Shown: positions 25,221 to 34,360, counted from the stretch's first letter. The stretch is 64,000 nucleotides of DNA from Paenibacillus ferrarius (GCF_002027705.1 NZ_MBTG01000016.1:124001-188000); one strand, 5' to 3'. Made by a program: numbers and translations. Notes: a model not told the origin generated them from the sequence alone.

Positions 25221-26687
25221 ATGAATCTCCCAGGTTCAGTTGATCTTTTCGAGGAATCCTTGAAAAGGCTGCTCCATAATTGTTCGGATCTTGTCGTGAA
25301 GCATGCTAATGATGGCCTTACGCTCATTTATTTCTGTAATTTAATTGACTCCAATCTCGTTAACCATCAACTTCTCGGCTCGCTGCAGCAAATCCGGCTT
25401 GCCCCCTTCTCCATGGAGGGGCTTGCCCAATTAATCCCGGTCGGCCAAACGGAGCTTACTTGTGAAATGGAGCCGGCCATGACCTTGCTGCTGCGTGGTT
25501 GGACAATCGTCTATAAAGTTGGCTATTCGGATGCCATATTGGTCAACACCGCGAAGCAGCCCAATCGAACGCCATCCATAGCCGAAATCGAAACGAATGT
25601 GATCGGGCCTCAGATCGGCTTCACCGAATCTCTGGAGACGAATCTGGGTATCGTTCGCAGCTATATTGCCCATGAAAATCTGTGTAATGAATCACTCGAA
25701 ATTGGTGAACTTACGAGGACTCAGGTGCAATTGCTGTACTTGAAGGATGTGGCTGAAGAGCAGACCGTCAATACGCTGCGTCAGCGTATTGCTGACCTCA
25801 AGATAGACGGCGTTATCGGCAGTTCCGTGCTGGTACAGCTTATTGAAGATAATTCGATGTCGATCTTTCCTCAATTGATACTGACCGAACGGCCCGATCG
25901 TGTCAGCTTCAGTTTATTGGAGGGCAAAGTAGCTCTCCTTGTTAATGGCAGCAATTTCGCGATTGTAGGACCAAGTACCTTCCTTGATTTCTTCAAGTCA
26001 CCGGAAGATCATTACTTGTCTTGGAATATTGCCATGTTCATCAGAGGATTGCGATTTTTCGCCATTTTCATCTCGATCCTGATGACCCCTGCTTATGTCG
26101 CAGCATTAACATTTCACTATGAGACCATTCCTCCCAGCCTGCTTGTTCCTTTGGCACAGTCGCGTTCCAAAGTACCTTTCCCGCCTTTGTTTGAATCGCT
26201 ATTTCTAGAAGTGACCATCGAGCTTCTACGCGAAGCAGGGGCTAGACTGCCAACCAAGGTTGGACAAACGATGGGCATTGTGGGTGGTATCGTTATCGGA
26301 CAAGCGGCGGTTCAGGCCGGGTTTACGAGCAACATTTTAATTATGCTTGTCGCTTTGGCTGCCCTGTCCTCATTTACCACACCTATTTACTTAATGGGCA
26401 TTAGTATCCGATTCGTTCGTTTTCCGATGATTATTGCCGCTGGCATTTGGGGTGGAATCGGCATTGTTTTCACGATTTGTTTAGTACTCATCCATCTGAT
26501 ACGTCAAACGAGTCTTGGACATCCGTATATGCATCCCATCTTTCCCCCGCGCTGGAGAGACATGATGGATACTGTCTTCCGGCTTCCCTTTCCATCGCTT
26601 TCCGCGCGTTCTACCTTTACACGCACGCCGAATAAGCAAAGATTCGATAGGGACCAAGCGAAGCAGAAAAAAGATATCGACGAGTAG
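25221..26687 (+). CDS. GerA-family spore germinant receptor subunit A
   Basis: The 488-residue protein has a large hydrophilic N-terminal region (about 1-270, with LYLKDVAEEQTVNTLRQRIA and DGVIGSSVLVQLIEDN) and a C-terminal membrane part. PDRVSFSLLEGKVALLVNGS and FPPLFESLFLEVTIELLREA, VGQTMGIVGGIVIGQAAVQAG are the family hallmarks. It forms a germinant receptor in the spore inner membrane with the B and C subunits encoded next. ATG 25221 is chosen because AAGGTGATG is correctly spaced to it; a GTG nine bases earlier overlaps that site. A promoter of sigma-G form lies just upstream. Confidence 0.94.
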   Translation: MNLPGSVDLFEESLKRLLHNCSDLVVKHANDGLTLIYFCNLIDSNLVNHQLLGSLQQIRLAPFSMEGLAQLIPVGQTELTCEMEPAMTLLLRGWTIVYKVGYSDAILVNTAKQPNRTPSIAEIETNVIGPQIGFTESLETNLGIVRSYIAHENLCNESLEIGELTRTQVQLLYLKDVAEEQTVNTLRQRIADLKIDGVIGSSVLVQLIEDNSMSIFPQLILTERPDRVSFSLLEGKVALLVNGSNFAIVGPSTFLDFFKSPEDHYLSWNIAMFIRGLRFFAIFISILMTPAYVAALTFHYETIPPSLLVPLAQSRSKVPFPPLFESLFLEVTIELLREAGARLPTKVGQTMGIVGGIVIGQAAVQAGFTSNILIMLVALAALSSFTTPIYLMGISIRFVRFPMIIAAGIWGGIGIVFTICLVLIHLIRQTSLGHPYMHPIFPPRWRDMMDTVFRLPFPSLSARSTFTRTPNKQRFDRDQAKQKKDIDE

Positions 26688-26701
26688 ACGGGTGATGAGC
26701 A

Positions 26702-27811
26702 ATGAAAATCTCGGATAAACCGAGGCAAGGGTTACTGTTTCAAGCATTCTTGCTTGTTTTCGTAATCAGCAAGGCCCAATTGAGCGTTGGCGTGCTCGGA
26801 TTCCAGCGAGTCATTTTTAAATCTGCCGGTCATGATGCCTGGATTTCGGTTATTATAGCTGGTTTAGCTGCACACCTTTCCATCTGGTTAATGATTCGAA
26901 TACTAGCGCATTATGATTCTGCGGACTTGTTCGGCATTCATCATGCCTTATTCGGCAAATGGGTAGGAAGGTTGTTTAGTCTCCTGTTCATGATGTATTT
27001 CGCGTTCTATGTCTTGACAATCTCCCGCACCTATATAGAAACCGTTCAGTCGTGGATATTTCCCGATTTCCCGACATGGCTCCTTATGCTGCTTCTTATT
27101 GCCTTAATTGCCTATGGCTTGACTGGCGGAATTCGCGTGATTATTGGGCTGTGCTTGTTTGGTTTCGGTTGCTGGATTCTGACCACACTATTTTACTATG
27201 CAGCTGTGAGGCATGCCCAGTGGAGCTTTCTCCTTCCTATCATGGAAGGCACTCCTTCTCAGTTGTTAGAAGGTGCTAGCAAAATGCCGCTGACCCTAGC
27301 TGGATTCGAGGTTATTTTCTTCCTGTATCCGTTCATTCGAGATCCACAAAACGCTAATCGCTACGCTCAAATAGGTGTTCTTATCAGCAACCTGTTTTAT
27401 TTGTTCGTTATGGTCGTGTCGATTGTTTATTACAGTCAAAATCAGATGCCAAAAACGATTTGGGCGACTTTTAGTTTTTTGAAAATCATCCGGTTCCCGT
27501 TTCTGGAACGATTCGAATTCATCGCAATTCCGCTCTGGATGCTTATCCTTGTCTGCAACTTAATGTTGTTTACATGGGTCATCCTGCGTGGCATGAAGCG
27601 TGTTTTTCAGCAAAATCAAAAGCGATCATTAGCCGTATTCTGCGCTCTGCTGTTCGCATGCTCCTTTCTGTTTCAAGAGCACGGACAAATATATAAGATG
27701 AACTCCATCTTGAACTCGGTATCGACCTATGTGATCTTTCTATATCCCTCCCTTCTTTATCTATTCGTGAAAACCGTACATGCCCTTAAGAAGAGAACCG
27801 TTCATCGCTAG
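26702..27811 (+). CDS. GerB-family spore germination permease-like subunit
   Basis: The 369-residue protein has about ten membrane helices. It belongs to the amino-acid-permease-like GerB/YndE family: FLLVFVISKAQLSVGVLGFQ at the start and PLTLAGFEVIFFLYPFIRD in the middle. GerB subunits are thought to bind the germinant. It begins 14 bp after the A subunit with GGGTGATG as the ribosome site. It is of normal length and appears intact. Confidence 0.93.
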   Translation: MKISDKPRQGLLFQAFLLVFVISKAQLSVGVLGFQRVIFKSAGHDAWISVIIAGLAAHLSIWLMIRILAHYDSADLFGIHHALFGKWVGRLFSLLFMMYFAFYVLTISRTYIETVQSWIFPDFPTWLLMLLLIALIAYGLTGGIRVIIGLCLFGFGCWILTTLFYYAAVRHAQWSFLLPIMEGTPSQLLEGASKMPLTLAGFEVIFFLYPFIRDPQNANRYAQIGVLISNLFYLFVMVVSIVYYSQNQMPKTIWATFSFLKIIRFPFLERFEFIAIPLWMLILVCNLMLFTWVILRGMKRVFQQNQKRSLAVFCALLFACSFLFQEHGQIYKMNSILNSVSTYVIFLYPSLLYLFVKTVHALKKRTVHR

Positions 27812-27835
27812 AATTACTCTCGAGGAGTGAAAGGC

Positions 27836-28963
27836 GTGAGAAGATCACTTTGTCTATCTTTCTTGTTGTGCATCGTTGTTTTGTTCTCAGGATGTGTCAA
27901 GCCGTTCATTTTAGAGAACTTGGCGCTCAGCATTATTATTGGATATGATTCTCTTGAAAATGAACGCATCCTTACAACATCGGTCTTGCAAAAAATCGAT
28001 CCGAGTGCTAGAGAAAAGACGCAGGTCGTCGCCAGTACGGCCTTCACCAGTAGAGGCTCGCGCATTTCTTCGAATCGAGAGCTAAGCAAATATTTGGTCG
28101 GCGGACAGGTGCGGGTCGTGATGTACGGCAAAAAACTTGCCTCCAAAGGAATTATTGATCTAGTGGATACGTTGTCCCGCGACCCAACGCTCGGTGATAT
28201 GATTTACCTCTGCGTAAGCGATGAGGAAGCTTCGCACATTTTAACCCACCGTTATCGGGAAATATCGAATATCGGCATGTATCTCTATGAGAACTTAAAA
28301 CAAAACTCGGAGAGAGAAGAACTGCCTTCCCCAACCATCCAAGACTTTCTTCGTGATTATTACAGTGAAGGCAAAGATCCCGTCGTTCCTTTGCTGAAAC
28401 GGCGGGGGAATGAGGTATATATCAAAGGCTTGGCTTTGTTTCATGATGGCCATATGGTTCATGAAGCTTCTCCGCGACAAGGATATCTGCTTAAATTACT
28501 GCTCAATACCAGGAAGCCGGGATACTTTGAACTCGCAACAGATGCTGAACCTTTGACGAAGTACCTGAAGCATTCAGGTAAAGAGAATGAGGTCAAAATT
28601 GTGTTCGGTACGGTGAAAAGCAGCAGTAAAATTAAACTCCTTGATTCGAAGACTCCAGAATTCACCGTATCCGTGTCCATGTTCGGAGATCTCCAAGAAA
28701 TTTCGACCCCTTATTCCTTCGATAAGCCTGAAGCTATAACCGCATTAGAAAATGAAATCGGCAAAAAATTGAAAGAGGAAATAGAAACCTTCATGGCCAG
28801 TTTACAGAAACATGAGGCTGATGCTGTCGGCTTCGGCGAAATTTATCGGAGTAAAGTAAGAAATTCAAAGCTAACCAAAGACAAATGGCACCCCATGTTC
28901 AAAGAGGCGAAAATTAACGTTCGGGTCAATTTCAAATTGAGACATACCGGTGCTATTGAGTGA
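27836..28963 (+). CDS. GerC-family germination lipoprotein
   Basis: The 375-residue lipoprotein starts MRRSLCLSFLLCIVVLFSGC, and Cys20 is the predicted lipidated residue. The mature part matches the Ger(x)C family (SIIIGYDSLENERILTTSVL, EREELPSPTIQDFLRDYYSE, GLALFHDGHMV). The start is taken as GTG 27836 because CGAGGAG sits eight bases before it; the GTG at 27827 would leave no room. It completes the A-B-C receptor order, 24 bp after the permease subunit. The receptor is only made functional in the spore membrane. Confidence 0.92.
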   Translation: MRRSLCLSFLLCIVVLFSGCVKPFILENLALSIIIGYDSLENERILTTSVLQKIDPSAREKTQVVASTAFTSRGSRISSNRELSKYLVGGQVRVVMYGKKLASKGIIDLVDTLSRDPTLGDMIYLCVSDEEASHILTHRYREISNIGMYLYENLKQNSEREELPSPTIQDFLRDYYSEGKDPVVPLLKRRGNEVYIKGLALFHDGHMVHEASPRQGYLLKLLLNTRKPGYFELATDAEPLTKYLKHSGKENEVKIVFGTVKSSSKIKLLDSKTPEFTVSVSMFGDLQEISTPYSFDKPEAITALENEIGKKLKEEIETFMASLQKHEADAVGFGEIYRSKVRNSKLTKDKWHPMFKEAKINVRVNFKLRHTGAIE

Positions 28964-28979
28964 AAACTGAACCATACAC

Positions 28980-29070
28980 GGAGGGCGAGACTGCCTTTTT
29001 GGCAGGCTCGGTGGGGGGTGCGGCTTCTCTGCCTCTGAGACGGCGTTTTCGGCTGGCTCGGTTCGGCATA
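28980..29070. repeat. Isolated diverged copies of the 61-bp repeat unit
   Basis: GAGACTGCCTTTTTGGCAGG followed by CTCGG, and 50 bp later GAGACGGCGTTTTCGGCTGG, are the same hairpin core as the large arrays at 36.7-38.5 kb. They lie in the gap between the convergent gerC-type and DUF1801 genes. The first hairpin (CTGCC-TTTTT-GGCAG) could also end transcription. Confidence 0.65.
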
Positions 29071-29086
29071 TCGCCTATAAAGCAAA

Positions 29087-29428
29087 TCAAAGGGCTGCTG
29101 ACGCTTGGCTTACCAACGCAGCGAGCAGACTCGCATCGACTGCCTGCCCTTGCCGCAGTTTGATTGTTTTTCTTTCTGGCGGGCCTTCAAATAGTCCTTC
29201 AGGAACATTCAGTTCACTTGCATTAAAAATGGTGAAGCTGACTGCGTCTTTGGATGTTGAAATAACAGCAGCATATTTGCCATTTTTCAAAAAATGCGGC
29301 TTTTTATATTGAATGCGCTCCTGAACGTCTGGAATCGCTTCATAAACAACATCGCGAAGACGAAAACACAGCTCTGCTTGCCACGGTTCTTTTAAAGCTT
29401 CAATAAATTGACTAACTTCTTGATTCAT
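29087..29428 (-). CDS. DUF1801-family protein
   Basis: The 113-residue protein resembles the DUF1801/YdhG-like fold: QFIEALKEPWQAELCFRLRD, PDVQERIQYKKPHFLKNGKY and a C-terminal LRQGQAVDASLLAALV. Members are small cytoplasmic proteins of unknown function, often beside YCII/DGPF genes. It begins 3 bp after the upstream YCII gene with AGGAATAAG and is almost certainly cotranscribed with it from the promoter at 29963-29989. It may therefore belong to the ECF42 regulon. Confidence 0.85.
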   Translation of the reverse strand: MNQEVSQFIEALKEPWQAELCFRLRDVVYEAIPDVQERIQYKKPHFLKNGKYAAVISTSKDAVSFTIFNASELNVPEGLFEGPPERKTIKLRQGQAVDASLLAALVSQASAAL

Positions 29429-29431
29429 ATC

Positions 29432-29893
29432 TTATTCCTCCAGTTTGCTTCTATATAGCGAGCTTTTTTTGAACATATCTAATTGCTCTTGCAGATCGGC
29501 TTCTATCGCGCTTCTTTGCGGATCTTTATCTGGCTTCACAGGATCGAAGAGCCGGCGAAGCTCAATTTCGCCCTCCCCATAGCCGTGAGGATCCGGCATC
29601 CGCATCGCCCATTTGATTGCCTCTTCCTCGGACTTTACTTCAATTAATGTAAATCCTGCAATCAGATCTTTCTCCCCATCAAAAGGACCCACGGCTACGT
29701 TCGGCTTACACCCTCGTGCCGGAAACGAGATGCGCAGGCCGCTTGAACTTGGCTGCAGCCCTTCAGCAGCAAGCAGTATGCCGGCTGTGGCCAAAGACTC
29801 GTTGAACGCTTCCATCGCCTCGACGAGTTCCAAGCTTGGCTTCACACCCGCTTCTGAATGTTTGTTTGCTTTCACTATCAACATATATCGCAA
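29432..29893 (-). CDS. YCII/DGPF-domain protein (second copy)
   Basis: The 153-residue YCII-related protein opens MRYMLIVKANKHSEAGVKPS. It contains GPFDGEKDLIAGFTLIEVKS and MRMPDPHGYGEGEIELRRLF, matching the DGPF family. The start is TTG at 29893. The homologue at 31670 begins MRFMMIVKATADSEGGV at the same point with ATG, which supports this choice, and GGGAGG lies upstream. The family is always found with ECF42 sigma factors; its biochemical activity is unknown. It has its own TGTCGA/CGTC promoter just after the sigma gene. Confidence 0.9.
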   Translation of the reverse strand: MRYMLIVKANKHSEAGVKPSLELVEAMEAFNESLATAGILLAAEGLQPSSSGLRISFPARGCKPNVAVGPFDGEKDLIAGFTLIEVKSEEEAIKWAMRMPDPHGYGEGEIELRRLFDPVKPDKDPQRSAIEADLQEQLDMFKKSSLYRSKLEE

Positions 29894-29962
29894 TTGCCTT
29901 TCCCTCCCAGTACTGATTAAGGCCGGGTGGCAAGCACTGCCTTCCCGTCTCTCTATCTGAAC

Positions 29963-29989
29963 GACGAATGGGAAAGGGCGGAATCGACA
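29963..29989 (-). promoter_or_regulatory. ECF42-type promoter of the second YCII gene
   Basis: On the minus strand TGTCGA (29989-29984) and CGTC (29966-29963) are separated by exactly 17 bp, matching the motif reported for ECF42 sigma factors. It starts 5 bp after the sigma gene's stop, and the transcript would begin about 65 bp before the YCII start. The promoter at 31744-31770 has the same boxes and spacing. Confidence 0.85.
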
Positions 29990-29994
29990 AGGAT

Positions 29995-31239
29995 TTATAA
30001 TTCAGCGGCTCGCTTCAGCAGAAGATCACGTTCGCGCTCATTGTGGGTCAGCGAAGCAGCACGTTCGAATTCTTGTCGGGCCTCGTCAATCCGGTTCAAT
30101 TTCGCCAGGAGGTCGCCGCGAACGCTAGGGAGCAGATGGTACCCCTTCATGGAAGGCTCAGACATCAGATGGTCAACAATTTGCAGGCCAAAAGCCGGAC
30201 CGAACGCCATCGCAATGGCCACCGCCCGGTTCAATTCCACGACTGGGGATGGCATCGCCCGCGACAAGGCTTCGTATAGGGCGGCAATGCGCGCCCAATC
30301 CGTCTCCGATGCGCTGCGGGCCTGAGCATGACAGGCGGAAATTGCCGCCTGCAGCGCATAAGGGCCTAGAGGGCGTCCAACCGCTCTGGCACGCTCAAGC
30401 GCAATCAAACCGCGGCGGATCAGCAGCTGATCCCATTGCGCGCGGTTTTGATCCATAAGGAGGATAGGCTCTCCATGCGGGCCTATTCTCGTTTTCAACC
30501 TTGATGATTGAATCTCCATCAGCGCAACAAGTCCGTGAACTTCCGGCTCCGCGGGCGCGATTTCGGCCAACATGCGCCCGAGTCTCAGCGCATCCTGACA
30601 CAACAGCGGGCGAATCCAGTTTCCCCCGGAAGTCGCCGTATAACCTTCGTTGAACATCAGGTAAATAACCTCAAGTACGGTGGATAGACGCTCCTTAAAC
30701 TCCTCGCCTACCGGTGCTTCAAAAGCAACCCGCTTTTCGTTAAGCGTCTTCTTCGCTCGCACAATTCGCTGAGCAATCGTCGATTCAGCGACAAGAAACG
30801 CATGCGCGATTTCATCGGTCGTAAGCCCGCCAAGCAGACGCAGAGTCAGCGCTACACGCGCGTCTTGGGACAGGACCGGATGGCAGGTTGTAAAAATCAA
30901 CCGCAGAAGATCATCACGGATCTCACCATCCATCCCAATGTCCAAGTCCTGCTCGGTGTACATAACACTGCCACGGCCAAACTCCTCATACTTCTTGTCG
31001 CGCAGCTTGTTCCTGCGAAGCAGATCAATAGCTCGCCGTTTCGCAGTCGTCATCAGCCAAGCACCGGGGTTGTCCGGAATGCCAATCTCCGGCCACCGTT
31101 CCAGTGCAATGACAAGAGCATCCTGTGCCAGGTCTTCTGCGAGACCAACGTCGCGAACCATCCGTGCCAGTCCGGCAATCAGCTTGGGAGATTCAATTCG
31201 CCAAATGGCATCAATACGCTGGGCAGCCGCAGATCTCAC
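29995..31239 (-). CDS. ECF sigma factor of the ECF42 group
   Basis: The 414-residue protein has sigma-70 region 2 (DVGLAEDLAQDALVIALERW, NPGAWLMTTAKRRAIDLLRR) and region 4 (RVALTLRLLGGLTTDEIAHA). A long C-terminal extension of about 200 residues carries TPR-like helices, with RRGLIALERARAVGRPLGPY, LQAAISACHAQA and FERAASLTHNERERDLLLKR. Length, extension and neighbouring YCII/DGPF genes define the ECF42 group, which has no anti-sigma factor and is thought to be controlled through the extension. GTG 31239 overlaps the stop of the upstream YCII gene (GTGA). The inducing signal is unknown. Confidence 0.94.
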   Translation of the reverse strand: MRSAAAQRIDAIWRIESPKLIAGLARMVRDVGLAEDLAQDALVIALERWPEIGIPDNPGAWLMTTAKRRAIDLLRRNKLRDKKYEEFGRGSVMYTEQDLDIGMDGEIRDDLLRLIFTTCHPVLSQDARVALTLRLLGGLTTDEIAHAFLVAESTIAQRIVRAKKTLNEKRVAFEAPVGEEFKERLSTVLEVIYLMFNEGYTATSGGNWIRPLLCQDALRLGRMLAEIAPAEPEVHGLVALMEIQSSRLKTRIGPHGEPILLMDQNRAQWDQLLIRRGLIALERARAVGRPLGPYALQAAISACHAQARSASETDWARIAALYEALSRAMPSPVVELNRAVAIAMAFGPAFGLQIVDHLMSEPSMKGYHLLPSVRGDLLAKLNRIDEARQEFERAASLTHNERERDLLLKRAAEL

Positions 31240-31670
31240 GATCGTTTAAGACTTTCCAACTGTTCGCGCAGCGCCGCTTCTTTGGCCAACGTCTCCGGGT
31301 CCTGAGTCAGGTCTGCCGGATCGAATACTTGCCGCAGCTCGATTTCTCCTTGGCCATAACCGTGCGGGTCCGGCATACGCATCGCCCATTCTATCGCTTC
31401 TTCCCTGGATTTCACCTCAATGAGTGTATAGCCGGCTATGATTTCTTTCGCCTCGGTGAAAGGACCATCCGTTATTTTGGGTTTGCTGCCAGGCTCCGGG
31501 TAAGAAATTCGAATCGCGTTCGCGCTGGCATGCAAGCCATCGGCAGCCAGAAGCACTCCGGCTTTGACCAGTTCTTCGTTGTATCTCTGCATCGCTTCGA
31601 CAAGCTCTTGACTGGGCATTACCCCCCCCTCAGAATCTGCTGTTGCTTTAACGATCATCATGAATCTCAT
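31236..31670 (-). CDS. YCII/DGPF-domain protein (first copy)
   Basis: The 144-residue protein starts MRFMMIVKATADSEGGVMPS and has DGPFTEAKEIIAGYTLIEVK and MRMPDPHGYGQGEIELRQVF, the DGPF signature. It heads the ECF42 operon and overlaps the sigma gene by four bases, so the two are translationally coupled. The paralogue at 29893 is visibly similar throughout. In characterised ECF42 systems the DGPF genes are the main target of the sigma factor. The function of the protein itself is unresolved. Confidence 0.92.
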   Translation of the reverse strand: MRFMMIVKATADSEGGVMPSQELVEAMQRYNEELVKAGVLLAADGLHASANAIRISYPEPGSKPKITDGPFTEAKEIIAGYTLIEVKSREEAIEWAMRMPDPHGYGQGEIELRQVFDPADLTQDPETLAKEAALREQLESLKRS

Positions 31671-31743
31671 CGTATTTTCCTCCTCAATTGTAAATAAAAC
31701 TGGGCATACCCATCTGATATCATTGGCACGCTGCTATATACAT

Positions 31744-31770
31744 GACGAATACACACCAAATAAATCGACA
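31744..31770 (-). promoter_or_regulatory. ECF42-type promoter (autoregulatory) of the YCII-sigma operon
   Basis: TGTCGA at 31770-31765 and CGTC at 31747-31744 (minus strand) are 17 bp apart. The -10 context ATTCGTC is identical to that of the promoter at 29963-29989. It is about 75 bp upstream of the YCII start, so the sigma factor should drive its own operon. Apart from this site and a stem-loop the 31671-31980 gap holds nothing I can identify. Confidence 0.85.
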
Positions 31771-31860
31771 TAACATGAAAATAATTTCTTCATTTTTGCC
31801 TATTCATTCGTCATTAATGAGGCAGATCCCTTTTCAACGATATCTCTGGTCATAAGAAAA

Positions 31861-31903
31861 CCTCTATCGAAGCCACTCCAAAAGGAGCGACCACGTATAG
31901 AGG
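31861..31903 (-). terminator. Weak terminator after ybaK
   Basis: CCTCTAT and ATAGAGG close a 43-bp stem-loop with further partial pairing inside (CTCC/GGAG). On the minus strand it is followed by TTTTCTT. It lies 78 bp after the ybaK stop. Confidence 0.45.
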
Positions 31904-31980
31904 CAGGTATTGTCGTCAAATAAAGAGACGATATAGTAATATATACTTGCTTTATTCTAGCCACTAAATAGAAATTCGCT

Positions 31981-32457
31981 TCAGCTATAAGCAATATCGA
32001 CAAGGTGCCCCTCGGAAGCTGCTGCTAGATCTGTCCCGCTCAGGAAAATTTGCAACCCACGGCGACCGCCGCTAATACTAACAAGCTCCATTGATTTGAC
32101 GGATGAATGCAAGTAAAAAGGATACTTTTTCTTCATGCCGAGGGGTGAGACACCACCCCGTATATAGCCTGTAAGAGATTGAATTTCTTTCACTGACACC
32201 ATTTCAACTTTCTTATTGCCACTCGCTGAAGCCAGACTCTTCAGATTCAACTCCTGATCTCCAGGAATGCAGGCTGCTATGACACCGGATTTATCCCCTC
32301 TCAGAACGAGGGTTTTGAACAACTGGCTGGTCTGCAAGCCAACTTTAACCGCCACGGTTGCTGCATCCAACTGATTTTCATCCCAATCGTATTCGTGCAG
32401 CGTGTATGGCATATGTAAAGAATCGAGTATTCGGCAGGCATTCGTTTTGATTGACAT
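31981..32457 (-). CDS. ybaK: Cys-tRNA(Pro)/Cys-tRNA(Cys) deacylase YbaK
   Basis: The 158-residue protein has the YbaK/EbsC fold: LFKTLVLRGDKSGVIAACIP with the conserved Lys48, YIRGGVSPLGMKKKYPFYLH, and GGRRGLQIFLSGTDLAA. YbaK clears mischarged Cys-tRNA(Pro) in trans. Length is normal for the family (about 155-160). It stands alone, with divergent or unrelated neighbours and a weak terminator downstream. Confidence 0.93.
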   Translation of the reverse strand: MSIKTNACRILDSLHMPYTLHEYDWDENQLDAATVAVKVGLQTSQLFKTLVLRGDKSGVIAACIPGDQELNLKSLASASGNKKVEMVSVKEIQSLTGYIRGGVSPLGMKKKYPFYLHSSVKSMELVSISGGRRGLQIFLSGTDLAAASEGHLVDIAYS

Positions 32458-32551
32458 CGTTGACCTCTTTCGTGCTGTTTTATTGATTTTAAAATTAACT
32501 ATATCAAGGAATTAGACAATTACCAATTACTTGTTCAAGCTTTGGGCAATT

Positions 32552-34249
32552 CTACTTCATGCTTTCCAAAGCTTGAATCGCATAGTTCAGCTCAACATCC
32601 TGTCCTCGAACATATTTGTCTTCAAAAGTTTGCTCATTTAACGGAATTTTGATATCAGGAATTGCTCCGCCTTGCCCCTTGTCGTCACTATCTCCTTGAA
32701 TCCTTTTCTCTTGATTTAGCGATCTGCCATCCGGCAGTTGCAGGACGTAACCTTCCGGCATTTCAACTTGAATAGGACTTGTCACAACGCCAAATGATCC
32801 ATTTGTAGACGTAAATCCAACAATTCGGACATTGGGCAGGCCCTTTGCCGCGATCGGCAAGCCTTCTCCCGAACTTCCCGTGCGTTGATTGATCAATATA
32901 GCTATCTTACCGCCATAATAAGGCTCTACGGGTTTGATTGTGCGAGTTTCATTGGCATTAATTTCAAATTTTCCAGCCATCCGATTGTAATAGCTTACAT
33001 ATTCATAAAACTTCGGCTTATTCACCAAATAACCTGCCATCGCAGTAACGAGGTCATCACTTCCCCCAGGATTGTCACGAACATCAATAATCAAGCCTTT
33101 TATTTGCTTTGCCTGAAACTCTTTCAGTTTATCTCCCAACACTTTATCCGGATTAGACATGGTCGTGCCTGGAAGAAAATATCTGATCTTCACATAACCA
33201 TATCCGTTGCTTAGAACTTCGCCTTCCACCGGCGCATCCGTTTTATTTAATTTAACTTTTGTTTTCTTCAGCGTCTCATAATTATCGTCATACGCCTTTA
33301 ATGTTGCTTTTTTTATTTCATTGTCACCTTTATTTTTAAAAGCAACCTGGATCTCTTTTCCAATCGGGGCTCTCGCCATGAATCGTCCTTGATTCTGAAG
33401 CTGGTCCCCTTCCGTAGCCATCGGGTTTTCGCTCCAGTAGGAGGCACGATAAGCTTCACTCGCCTCTTTTCCATCCCAAGAAATGATCTCCGCGCCAAGC
33501 TGGATGCCGCTTTGTTCAGCGGGGCTGCCCGCTAAAAGCAAATTGACCAATACCTTGCCTTGATCTAATTGAATCGTACTAAGACCAACGCCGCCGCCGA
33601 CTTCTTGTTTGAAAGCCTGATTGTCATCGTACAATTTCTCATTCATGATTTTGACATGCCCGTCTCGAAAAGAATACAGATACGATCTTAACGTTTTATA
33701 GTATAAATCTTTGTTCTTTTCTTGCTCTGCTTGTTGAAATAAGGGTTCATACTTATCTTTCATTGCCGTCCAGTCTACCTTTTTCCAATCCCCAAATGGG
33801 TATTCTCGGGAGAGCCGCTCGTTCAATTGTACAAAGGCTTGGGAATAGCTCAGTGTACTAAAATGGCTCACCGGATTGAAACGCGACTCACCCGCCAGCA
33901 TCAGCGATAGGGCAAGAGAGAGAATACCGAATAAACATAGGACGATTCTTAAAACCCTGTATTTGGGCATGGGGATGCGACGAACCGGTCTAATTACTTT
34001 CTTGACCGTACATAAGAAAAGTATCGCGGTCACTGCGTAGAGCGATAACGCCAGTATGGTCGTGTCACCATTTAACACACTTGCTATCGCAATAAGGAGG
34101 CCTGCGCTAGGCAAAAAATCTAACCATCTGACATATTTTTGAATAGGTACTGCATACCACACTAAAAGAATCAAATTGATTGCAAATAACAGCAGGTCAT
34201 ACACAGTGAACCACTTCAATGAACCAAATAGATCTCCTACCATGCTCAT
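32552..34249 (-). CDS. Membrane-anchored S41-family (tricorn/CtpA-like) peptidase
   Basis: The 565-residue protein has about four membrane helices in its first 130 residues. A PDZ-like segment follows (LVNLLLAGSPAEQSGIQLGA, about 225-265), then a tail-specific protease core. GLIIDVRDNPGGSDDLVTAM and ILINQRTGSSGEGLPIAAKG are the S41 signatures, with the nucleophilic serine in GSSGE. The protease part should face outward. Targets are unknown. The gene lies next to a two-component system on the same strand, separated from it by a terminator at 34361-34391, so coregulation is possible but not shown. Start ATG 34249 follows AAGGAGATG. Confidence 0.88.
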   Translation of the reverse strand: MSMVGDLFGSLKWFTVYDLLLFAINLILLVWYAVPIQKYVRWLDFLPSAGLLIAIASVLNGDTTILALSLYAVTAILFLCTVKKVIRPVRRIPMPKYRVLRIVLCLFGILSLALSLMLAGESRFNPVSHFSTLSYSQAFVQLNERLSREYPFGDWKKVDWTAMKDKYEPLFQQAEQEKNKDLYYKTLRSYLYSFRDGHVKIMNEKLYDDNQAFKQEVGGGVGLSTIQLDQGKVLVNLLLAGSPAEQSGIQLGAEIISWDGKEASEAYRASYWSENPMATEGDQLQNQGRFMARAPIGKEIQVAFKNKGDNEIKKATLKAYDDNYETLKKTKVKLNKTDAPVEGEVLSNGYGYVKIRYFLPGTTMSNPDKVLGDKLKEFQAKQIKGLIIDVRDNPGGSDDLVTAMAGYLVNKPKFYEYVSYYNRMAGKFEINANETRTIKPVEPYYGGKIAILINQRTGSSGEGLPIAAKGLPNVRIVGFTSTNGSFGVVTSPIQVEMPEGYVLQLPDGRSLNQEKRIQGDSDDKGQGGAIPDIKIPLNEQTFEDKYVRGQDVELNYAIQALESMK

Positions 34250-34360
34250 TCGTCATCTCCTTCATATGAGGCTTACGTTACTCATAAAGCTTAGAAAAGA
34301 AATGTGAACGGAGCGTGAACGCGTTTGGCTATTAATGGAATTTAATTATTAAATCATGCC

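Noticed and set aside
28960..29163. 67-codon plus frame after the germination operon
   Set aside because: It is made of the diverged 61-bp unit and overlaps DUF1801; no start signal.
31800..32003. 67-codon minus frame upstream of the YCII promoter
   Set aside because: It overlaps the end of ybaK and a stem-loop, with no ribosome site or recognisable sequence.
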